Assembly (NCBI GenBank): GCA_951802425.1
Contig: OX637797.1
Coordinates: 744,001 to 808,000, forward strand
Length of the DNA stretch: 64,000 bases
Source of the DNA: Clavaria fumosa
Taxonomy: Eukaryota > Basidiomycota > Agaricomycetes > Agaricales > Clavariaceae
Reading direction: 5' to 3'
Of this stretch, positions 50,382 through 62,164 are shown piece after piece. A model generated the notes under the pieces. It was not told where the DNA came from and did not search any database. It was given only the letters and a program-made list of their open reading frames with translations. The stretch's first letter is position 1. Each line of letters begins with the position of its first letter. A program made the translations under genes and the position numbers.

Positions 50382-51282
50382 GGCAAGAATACACATCGAA
50401 CGTGTTGTACCATCCCCCCCACTCCTCTCTTCTGATATATATGTATTGCCTATGTTATCCGGTGGATTCTCAGCAATTTCTAGTCCGATTCTTGCCAACG
50501 GGTCTCCCTCGTTTCCCTTTCGTCAACTGGGCCAAGGTGGCAGGGCGTTTAAGTGTGCCTACCTTGCTTGGACATCCAAGAATCGTAGACTGATGATTGT
50601 CCACGAACGCCGCGACACCCAACCTCCTCGTGTCGACAGGGTTCGCAATTCACCAGGCAAAATCACAACCCAACCAAAATCGGAAACATTGCAAATGCTG
50701 CGATTCCCACAAGGTAAAATATTTACAAGTCAAACATGTCTTGCGGTCTTATCATGGTGTTTCTGGCAGGTCGGTTGTATCAGCTGCGCGAGCATTTAGA
50801 AAATGGCAACGTGAGATGCCAAAGTATTTTTTAGGATTTGGAAGGAGACGTGGGCGGCGGTTGGACTGGATTGATCCCGCCGTTAACCAGTGAAATGCAT
50901 GGCGGAATCGAGTCCACTGTTACATCTTCATGATATTATTCAAATTGTCATACAAATCATTTAAATTTGTTGGCAGCAGTAGACAAGCGTTTAGGGAATA
51001 ATCGAACTCTCCTCTAAACGGAGAAGACCATGTTGCTGAACCCGGGGACGAGTCATTTGCAAAAGGTCTGCGGAAGACGAACGGGAAACGTCAGGCACAT
51101 CGCGATCATGATCGAACGACTGGATCTCAGATCTTCCGTTTCGGGCCACCTACACATCTCCGACCATGGTGAAAACAATAACACTGTATGCATGAAGAAT
51201 CGCATAAAGACAAATCGCTACGTAGTACACCAGTGACACTCCCCAGTCTGCCAACATTCACTTGACTCGAAGCCCAGCTCTC
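50382..51282. other. Intergenic spacer between converging genes
   Basis: These 900 bases lie between the stop codons of the UBP1-like and P5C dehydrogenase genes. Short open frames are present, but none resembles a known family or shows a splice structure. An AT-rich part lies at about 50930-51000. I see no gene here. Confidence 0.4.
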
Positions 51283-53483
<2,201 letters not shown>

Positions 53484-53814
53484 AGTGACGGTTTGTTGCA
53501 GGTTTGGGTGAGATCCGGTGCGAAGTGTAAGAGGTAATGCTTCTACATGGTCATGTGATCTAATCTAATCTAGCCGGAGGTCCGATCACCCTTCGCCTAT
53601 ATCTAATCTAAGCGAGGGCGGGTCCAACTCGTGTAGGGCCAAAAGCCAAACTTGTATGTGCCTTTCGCCTCTTCAATCCGCAGCAGGTGAGGCTAGCCAG
53701 TTTTGTGCTTTTCAAAGTCGCTTAATGACCATCCGCAGCTATGCGCAGTCGTAACGAATTTGCATTTAAACATCACCCCACCTGGACCGGTGCCCAACAA
53801 GTTCCATACTCACC
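53484..53814. promoter_or_regulatory. Divergent promoter between PUT2 and the hydrolase gene
   Basis: These 331 bases separate two divergent start codons. They contain repeated 'atctaatct' motifs (53558-53566 and 53602-53610) around a short inverted element (cggaggtccg, about 53576-53585). Shared control is inferred from position only; a proline-responsive site of the yeast Put3 spacing was looked for and not found. Confidence 0.45.
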
Positions 53815-55374
53815 ATGTCCTCGGGGCGAAACACCAGCCCGTTTCCCATCGCTTTCCACCAGCCTTTCAAAACCATTTATGCAGCCGCTCGGCTCTCGGC
53901 GCTCCTCGTCCTCTTACCCGTGTGGACGCTGTATTATACTGTGATGCCCCGCCCACGGCAATCCTGGACGCTCAGAGAGTCCGTGAACGTGAAAATGCTC
54001 CGTTGGGTGATGCGGATCCCCTGCCGTTGCGGGATGAGCCTTCTGCGTACAGACAAGACGCGTGAGGTCCCCGATGCTGAGCTCAAGGAAACAAGCTTCG
54101 TCTGGCTGCCCCCAGTCGAGGATGCTCTTATTCGCGGGATTGCCAAGGACGATTTAGTGAAAGCTGTCCGCATCCCTGGCTACGTTTGGCCAAAAGGTGG
54201 AAAACTGGGAGCTGACGACGGACTCGTTGGCCTTTGGATCCACGGCGGGGGCTACATGATGGGTAATGGAAAGGAGACTTTTGCAGAAGCAGGTGAATAC
54301 CCCATGCTTTTCTATTCAAGCAATTCTCTCAAGCAGAACGGTCTCGTCGTAGTCATCGCACGAGAAATCCAGAGAGTACGTGGCATTTTCTAGTCTCTTG
54401 ACGACGTCCCTCCAGTTTGACACTGGGTGTGTCTTAGAACTCCAAGATCACGACCATTCTCGGTGCGCGACCTCCTCTCTTCCTCTGCGAGCCGTAGTCT
54501 TATCTCCGCCCCACCAGCTGTCGACTTCCGCCTCTCAAAAGAAGCTTGCCATCCTGGGCCATTGCTCGATGCGCTCGCAGCGTACGCCTATCTTATCCGA
54601 AATGCTGGTGTCTCGCCTTCCCGGATCGTTATTCTGGGAGGTTGCGCGGGAGGTGCTGCATCTGGAATGCCTATACTGGTGCACTTTCGCTAACGACCGT
54701 CCGTACGCAGGGCATCTTTCTCTCATGCTCACCCGATACTTGTACGAAGAGAAAGTCTTTCCCCTTCCTAGTGCTGTGATGCTGTTCTCCGTATGTGACC
54801 TTATCTCTACAGTGATAGCAACGCTCATCCCTCTGACAGCCTTGGGTCGATATGTGTTAGTACAGTCCAATGCATCTTACCCGTCGAGACTCTGACATCA
54901 AACAGTGATCGACAAAGAACTCGAACTGGATCCGTCTCTAAAACGACCCAACGCTGACGTCGACTTTATGGCCCCTGATTACCTCGTCAACCTCCGCTTC
55001 TTGGGACATCACCCGGAGAGCCTCTTCAACTCACCTTACATGACAGCCAGTGAGTTACCCGACCGCCTCGCAGCGGCCCTGCGCTAAGCAATCCCGTCAC
55101 AGACCGCGCCCCCCCGGGCTCGTTTACAGGCTACCCAAAGGTGTTCGTCTCGACCGGGTCCGCCGAGGTATGGCGGCAGGAGGGCGAGGAGCTCGTGGCG
55201 TGCTTGCGGCGCGACGGGGTGCCGGTCACGCTGGATGTGCAGCCCGATGCAGCGCACGACTTTTGGGGCTTTGGCAAGATCGTCCCAAGTGACCGCGCAA
55301 GGGAGAACCTCGCGCAGCACGCTTATGAGTGGATCGAGGCTATCGATCAGGAGACGAAGGCAAGCGGGAAGTAG
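53815..55374 (+). CDS. Alpha/beta-hydrolase (HSL/steryl-acetyl-hydrolase-like) with cysteine at the nucleophile site
   Basis: This belongs to the hormone-sensitive-lipase group of esterases. An N-terminal hydrophobic segment (LSALLVLLPVWTLYYTV) suggests a membrane-anchored enzyme. The oxyanion motif WIHGGGYMMG is present near 54235. The nucleophile elbow reads ILGGCAGG (Cys codon 54643-54645) where the family has GDSAGG. A phase-1 intron then leads to HLSLMLTRYLYEEK, so the context is otherwise conserved. Later come PWIDKE-like sequence (54905 on), PDYLVNLRFLGHH, FVSTGSAEVWRQEG, and the catalytic-histidine region DAAHDFWGF. The stop is at 55374. About seven exons; some short internal splice sites (54379-54500) are uncertain. 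With Ser replaced by Cys the enzyme may be inactive, altered, or reflect a base error. Confidence 0.75.
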
Positions 55375-56788
55375 TGGTGGAGGCGAGAGCTTTTCTCCAT
55401 TAGGTCAAAGCTACGTCAGAAGACGACCCACGAGCAATCGAGGAGCACAATATGAGACCCGCTTTCGCAACTTGCACAAAAAAATGTCAATTGCACAGAA
55501 CGTAACTTGCACAGAACGTAAGATATCAATGCAACGGATTGATGACATTGAAAGAACAAAGACTCGGTATATCCATGGGCTTTGTAGCGTTTACACGCAC
55601 TATCCGTGGCCCACCATCGACCTAACAGAATCAATAGCGTGAAATACAAACAGCGGACAGCATCATGCGACCAGGATTTCAGAAATAGATCCTCCGTTCA
55701 ATCGTACGAGGTTTGTGCCCCGAGATTGATACCGTGCGTCTTACACGGGTGACTGTGGGCCACCTAAAGTTTGCGATGCTTAGCTCGGTCCTGGGCGATT
55801 CTGAGGAAGAGGAAATTTCTTACCACGCGTGGTAGATGTCGGCGGGTGACAACTGCACTACGACTATCCGCCGGCCCTGAGAATTCACGATGACACTCAG
55901 ACATGATGAAGAGAAGTGGAGGTGTCGTACGGCGTAATCCCAGTGAGCGTCAATGACGAGGCCTTCTTTCCTGTCGCTGGAACCGTGATTCACGGCGACG
56001 ATGTCGCCAGGCTTGTTATGCACCACGCGATAACTGCCGTCAGGGCGATGTTGTGCATTGCAGGTTGTGTGCAAGACTCACGCGTATATCGTCAGAGTTA
56101 GACTCGGAGTACAACATCGTATCCGTTGCCTTGGAGGATGGTGAAGGGCAAGATGCGCTAGCTTCGGGTGCGTTCTCGGACAAGGACGACGCACGGCTGA
56201 GTTTATATCATTGGACAATGCGGACGCCACGAGGCCGGCCATTTTACGTTTGCAATGTTTATTGTATTGTACTAGTACTACTCTACGCATGGTTCATGGC
56301 ACGATGATGGGCACCTCTCGCGCGCGTTGATGCGACCAGCGAGCGGCCATGAGTCTCCACAACGTTGAAACGCCTGCGTGCTTGCACGCTGTAAGGCAAT
56401 GATACGGATTTTCAGTCGCAGATATTCTGTGACTCACTCTGCTTGCCAATTTCTGTAAAAGAATGGCTGAGGAATGAAAGACGTACGCTGGTCACCCTGC
56501 TTACGGAGAAAGTGACGAGGACAGAAGGAGTCCAACAATAGCGGCAGTGCTTGTGATAATTTTAGTGCGAAACGTTTAGTGGAAGTGATGATGTGTACGT
56601 TGAGTGGTGAAAGGACGCAAGGTGGTTCCAGATATGTTACTGTCCCAAGGAGACCCTGATGAAGTCTTCCAGGCGACCACCAGACTTGGACACAGCTAGG
56701 AACTCTACTTGGGCAGCGCTGATGTTATCACCATAGAATGAGCTAGCACATTCGACATGTGGCCTCCATTGCGGAACGCTGTGCTAGG
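55375..56788. other. Mostly intergenic; one possible short trefoil-like frame
   Basis: No firm gene is seen. On the minus strand (about 56074-55820) a frame reads GSYRVVHNKPGDIVAV and, after a possible intron at 55955-55900, ends YHAW plus stop at 55820. The pattern faintly recalls a beta-trefoil or similar small lectin repeat, and a possible 5' exon (SESNSDDIR near 56110) precedes it. Evidence is weak. The parts 55375-55800 and 56300-56788 hold nothing I can support beyond flanks of neighbouring genes. Confidence 0.25.
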
Positions 56789-57648
56789 CTATGGCTCCAG
56801 TGAATGGAGATGGACGCGCAGTTTATCTAGAGCACGATATCGGTGCGACAGGGCGTTCTTTTCTTCCTGAGTCATTTCGGCATAACTGAGCGGAGGGTGC
56901 AGGTGCGCTATCAGTGAACAGACGCGCGAATGATAGGGGAAAGAGAGAACGCACGTCTTTCCAGTCGATGCGTCTTCAAATATCGGATCCCAGCCAAAGC
57001 AGTTTTCTCCTCTGGGTGGGACAATCCTCCCATCCGTGCGGCCTTCGAAGAGGATCGGATCGTGGCCTGGTCCCGAGCAGTACGCGAAAGTGCAAAGAGC
57101 AGACGCCGAGGTTTTATGGAAGCCCTTTAGGAGTGTGTTCAAACCTGGATAGAAAAAAGGAGATCGAACTTTGATATATGGGTTAAAGAGCGGGTGGGGC
57201 TCCGCTAACCATCATGACCGAGCTCCTTCAGGAAATATTTGATGTAGGGGCCTGGTAGGCCGTTCAGAGCGTCAAAACATAATGCAGTATCTTCGGTGAT
57301 ACAGGGACCGCCAATCTGTGTTGTTCGCTGGGTCTGGGTGCTGGCTTACAACAGAAAAGCGATGAGGCGCACGATGTCAGCGGCTCTTCGGCATTTATCC
57401 CGCGCGATTTCCTGAGTGGTTCCTTGGATTTCTGGGACTGAAATGGGCGTCGACAGCGAGTCGAACCTGGCGAGACGAGTCACGCACGATCAAGATTTTT
57501 AGAAATGATGAAGATGGGGCGACCCAGGGACAAAATGGCCTGCACCTCCTTGAGCTTGTTGGGATTACCAGTGACGAAGACTGAGTGTTGGTTAGGAATA
57601 ACCTTGATAGTGTGATAGAATTTACTCACCTAGTGGGATAGAGTTCAT
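56789..57648 (-). CDS. HAM1: Inosine triphosphate pyrophosphatase (HAM1)
   Basis: HAM1 hydrolyses non-canonical purine nucleotides (ITP, dITP, XTP) to monophosphates and so keeps them out of DNA and RNA. The start MNSIPL (57648) is split by an intron from [17 protein letters not shown], the family's nucleotide-binding start. Later exons carry [24 protein letters not shown] and LLKGF, then the last exon with [20 protein letters not shown] (catalytic region) and [22 protein letters not shown]. The stop TAG is at 56789. Four or five exons with introns of about 50-60 nt. All hallmark motifs are present. Confidence 0.92.
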
Positions 57649-57964
57649 GTTGAGTGGACGTGACCGTCGTCGTTGACATCGACGAGGTGGGATGGTCACA
57701 CTGCCGGTTTTGAAACCCGACCAACTGCGACCGAAGCACACCCGACTCTGCTGTAAACTACATCGTCGCCCATTGTCCGCTACAACCTACCCAAGTCGAC
57801 GCCGAACACTGGGCAATTCAGATAGTCGTTGTGAAGGTGAATCCTATTGTCCATTGAGCCCATACATGCTTATAGAGCGTTGCAGGCCCATACGATTGCA
57901 CGGTTCTTATCGCACCCGACAACGACGTCTGCTTTACCATTTATCCATTTGAATTCTACGATTC
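57649..57964. promoter_or_regulatory. Divergent promoter between HAM1 and the BOI-like gene
   Basis: These 316 bases lie between two divergent start codons. No exon or clear core element was recognised. Regulatory function is inferred from position. Confidence 0.4.
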
Positions 57965-60900
57965 ATGCCGGAATACGTTTACGCTCTCCACGACTTTAAC
58001 CCAGAGAACGAGGACGAAGTCCCTTTTCGCGCGGGGGATCGTATAGAGGTCGTCGAGAAAGACGATCTGTACAGCGACGGCTGGTGGCAGGTGAGCAGCT
58101 ATGTCTTAGCTCTCTCGACTCTGGCACTGCAATCTACACCCGCATGCACCCGGGGGAGGCAAAAGAAGCTGATCCTCGCCCTTTCCTGACTCGCAGGGCA
58201 AGAATCTGGAAGGAAGAGTAGGACTCTTTCCGTGCACATATACCACTCCTATTCTCCCCGACTCCACTTCACACAAAGGGGCCACTTCGTCTATGGCCCG
58301 CACCTCCGCCTTGCACACGCTCAGCGAAGAATCGGAGACAGCATCCACTGCGGGTGGCGCCACTGAGGCCTCGGAGGGCGTGATGAAGGCGACCATGACC
58401 GACGTGCAAAAAGCCATCGAGCAGCTCGGGCGGCGCACCGGCCGCGAAACCGAGCTCGATGGCGATGGCTTCAGCTTCGCGAGCACCCAGCCCACCACGG
58501 ATGACGAGCATGCCGAGGGCGAGGACTGGCACAAGCGCGCGCGACGCAAACTCGCCGAGGTCGTCTCCAAGGGCGGCCTTGAGCCCGAAGTGGACCCGGA
58601 AGAGCAGCTCGAGAGGGAGCGCCAGAAGGAGATAGAGCGTCGCCTGAAGCCACCCATCCAGGCGGAGTTGAGTGACGAGAGCGAAGCCGAGGATAATGAT
58701 CAACATGAGCGACACCCTCAAGATCTGCAGAAGCCGCTCAACGGCCCCTCCCAGACTGTGGATGGGACGATAGACATGGTGTCTCCTGGCAATAGCAGCG
58801 CGGGGGGCTCCCGTTCTGCCCCTGCACCACTGGCGGCGGATCACCAGGACGTAGACAACACGATGTTGACAGTCAAGCAAGAGTCCTACATTGATTTTAG
58901 TTCTCCCTCGTCGGACACCTTTGCCGCGTTACTTCCAGGAGCTACCGAGCCCAATGTGGACATACGTCCTCGCCAAAGCGTGAATGGTACGACGTCCGAG
59001 AGGACGTCCCCCCCGACTTTTGTTTCTGCGGGAGCTTCCAAAACCCCTTCGACATCGGCGACAGTGAGCATCGCCGAGAAGCCGCCAACGGAGGTCTTCA
59101 GCGGAAACATGACGGTCGTTAAACATAGCCTTCCCTCCCCACAGACATCGAAACATAGTAGCCTGTCTTCGGTTCCGATGGCTGCTGCAAGCACGACCGC
59201 TGATACGGACGCAAAGAAACCCGCCTCGCATCCGACAGATTGGACAGTCGAAGAAGTTGTTGACTGGTTGAAAAGCAAAGGATTTGACCAGGACGTATGC
59301 GATAAGTTTTCTGGTACGGGTTTTCTTATTGAATAAAGTGCATAAGAGTCTCGTTTGACACGCGAATAGAACAAGAAATAACGGGCGATGTTCTTCTAGA
59401 ACTCGATGTCAATCTCCTAAAGTCTGAGATCGGGGTTGTCGCGTTTGGAAAACGCATGCGGATTGCGAATGCCATCCTTGATCTGCGACGTCCCCCTTCA
59501 GTCATGTACATGGAGGGACATCCGCCGCCCGGGAAGACGAATCAGTACAATTCTCCCGCAGCCAATACGCACTCGCATTCGCACTCGCAGAGTTACTCGT
59601 ATTCACACCCTGTTTCCGTCGCGGGCTCTGCGCAGGGCACGAGTCCAGGCCCAAGTGCATTTAATGGCGCGCCACGCAGTGCTGGTATTGCTCAGGGGGG
59701 TGCCGATAGCCCGCAGGCGTCAAGCGCGATGAGCGTGGCAGAAGAAGGCTTGCCGATTGGATTAGGGCTCGGCTCCGTGTTCCCATCTACCAGCCGAACG
59801 GGGGTATGGGTTGTCACTTAGATCTTGACTACAATTGGTGATCTTTTTCTTTCTCTAGAAACCCAATCAACACCGACCAGCGCAGCTATCTATCTCTCCC
59901 AGCGAGAGTAATCTCGCCTCTATCGACATCCCAAGACAGACCGTAGATCCAGCAGAGGAGGACGAGGAGCGGGCTATCATGTCAGAGGTACAGTCTTCTC
60001 TTTTATGTAGTGGTGATGAGTAGTAATACTCATGTCGACCTCCCCACAGAGCGAAGCCGTGCCCTCCAGTAGTAACGCCCGTCGTCGATTCTGGGAACGA
60101 TCGGATTCCTCTCCACGTCAGAACAAGAACAAGTCCCCTTCTCCACGTCAGAGCAAGAACAAGTCCCCCTCTGCGCGGAGCTCACGCGAGGTCAAGTCCG
60201 GGTCGCCCGTTGCGAGGCGCGACTCGACGGAAAACGATAAGCGAGCTTCCGGCGGAAGCACAGGGGCGCCGACTGTTGGTTCCCGTCGTCTGCGCTCTCA
60301 ACGGCTCATCGATGTCGCCAAGACCTCAGATCGGTTGAGTCTGTTTGGGGGTGTGTTGATGCCAGGCTCGTTGGGCAAGGCGCGGAAGCCTCCCCCGAGG
60401 TATTCTAGGCACGTATCCATGCGATTTGTTTCTTTCTGCCTTGCTGCCTCATGTATCGCTGTGGTCGTTCTGTTTGCTGTGGATTCATACAAGCTGTGGG
60501 AACTGACCTTCAGTTTCCAGTGCTGACCCTGATGCTCCAAACGGTGAAAAGGAGAAACCTAACCCTCTTCTGTCACGGTTCTATAGTGGCAACCAGAGCC
60601 GAAGAAGCAACTCAAAATCCACTGTCGATCTGCCATCAAAGGCACCAGAAGACGCGGAGAGCGCCACTCGTAGCCCGACTTCCACGCATCGCCGGACGCG
60701 GTCCGAGGACGAGCCTCCTAATGCCAATGAACTCCAGCCCGGCGAGAGCGTGCTACAACAAATTGGCATCCCGGATCATGCGGGTTGGATGCGCAAGAAA
60801 GGAGAAAGATACAATACCTGGAGATACAGGTACTTTGTGCTCAAGGGCGCTCATCTGTATTGTCTTCGGAATGACACCGACTCGGTGCGCGAGCACATTA

Positions 60901-62003
60901 TGTGTTCATCAAGGGGTTTGGTTCATCTGACGGAAACCTCTGCAGGAAAAAAAGCTCAAGGGATATATCTATCTTTCTGGGTACAAAGTCATTGTTGACG
61001 AAAACCTGGACCCAGGGCGATATGGTTTCAAGATTGTGCATGACAGCGAAAAACCGCACTACTTTAGTTCGGATGAGCAAGGCGTTATCCGTGACTGGAT
61101 GAAGGCAATTATGAAGACTAGCATCGAGAGAGATTACTCTCGTACGTTTGATCTGTTTCGTCCAAGGCAAAATTGTCTTTTGAATCCAAATTCACCTGCA
61201 GGAGTCGTTGTGTCTTCTTGTAACATACCCACTATTCCACTGGTTGTCGCCCAAACCATGAATCCAAGTCCTCGGCCACCGTCACCGACCGCTCGAGCGG
61301 CCACTCAGAAAGCTCTGCGACGGGAAAATCCCAACAAGCTTTCTCCTCGAGACGCCCGCATCCTTATGGGACTTCCGCCGCCTGATTACAATACGATTGT
61401 AGTCAATCCTTCCGACTCTACCAGCTCTACTGGTACCCCGTCGACCACAGGTCCTCCAACCCCAAAGCCCCCGAGACCACCGAGGGAACGTATGCCCACA
61501 CAATATTTACCTGAGCTTTTGGTACGGATTACAAGAACCTTTGTGTCATATATTTCTGTGACAACCCTTATTTCTAGATCCATCAAGACGCTGCATTTCT
61601 CGACATTGATTTGGTCCAGTGGGCCAACTCTCGCCTCCCACCTTCGCTCCAGTTTTCCGACGTGACGAAATGCACCGGTCTCGTGTTGCTGCGCCTCGCG
61701 GAATTTATCGCAGGGAGAACGTCTTTCCCCGCTGTGGTGGACTCTGCGTTCCCAACGAGTCCGACGGATGATAAGCTGGACGGGCTATTCCGCCTGTTTG
61801 ATTTCCTGCTCGACAACGAAGTCAAGATGGGGAGCGTCAGCATCAACGATGTGCGACAGGGCAAGCGTGAAAAAATCGTGCAGCTCTTGATGGCTCTGAA
61901 GGCTTGGGAAGACAAAAAGCAGATGATTGCTCAAACATTAGCTCAAACGCCATCCTCGCCTAACGGCCTTCTGGACCCAATCGCAAACAAGACACTTGCT
62001 TGA
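57965..62003 (+). CDS. BOI1/BOI2-like polarity scaffold (SH3, SAM, PH) with a C-terminal calponin-homology-like region
   Basis: Boi proteins bind Bem1 and Cdc42 and act in polarised growth and exocytosis. The SH3 domain is at the start (YVYALHDFNPENEDEVPFRA, then DGWWQ and, after an intron, GLFPCTYT). A long acidic and Ser/Thr-rich linker follows. The SAM domain lies around 59240-59480 (WTVEEVVDWLKSKGFDQ; GDVLLELDVNLLKSEIG). The PH domain lies around 60770-61140 (HAGWMRKKGERYNTWRYRYF; YGFKIVHDSEKPHYF; IRDWMKAI). Proline-rich sequence follows (TPKPPRPPRERM), and a last exon (about 61580-62003) with LVQWANSRLPPSLQFSDV and GLVLLRLAEFIAG, which resembles a calponin-homology domain. A ten-codon tandem repeat is at 60110-60169. 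About nine exons; stop at 62003. Confidence 0.85.
60110..60169 (+). repeat. In-frame 30-bp tandem repeat in the BOI-like gene
   Basis: Two adjacent 30-nt units encode SPRQNKNKSP and SPRQSKNKSP. They differ by one base that changes Asn to Ser. They lie in a basic, disordered linker between SAM and PH domains. Confidence 0.85.
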
Positions 62004-62164
62004 GATTTTGCCTCCGTTCTGCGAAGGTCACATCATGTATTTAATAGCGTGTCTACCTCCGAGTCTATTCCTATCATCTGCAATCCCGAACTACATCGAT
62101 ACCCTGTACGAGGAATATGTAAATATTTGCCAGTAGTTCATTGCCTAATTTTCTGACAAAGGCC

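Noticed and set aside
50597..50893. Basic 98-codon frame on the plus strand
   Set aside because: It lies between converging genes, has no homology that I recognise and no good start context, so it is likely chance.
53484..53814. Put3-like CGG-N10-CCG site upstream of PUT2
   Set aside because: The only CGG...CCG pair seen has a 4-nt spacer (cggaggtccg), not the 10-nt spacing of the yeast site.
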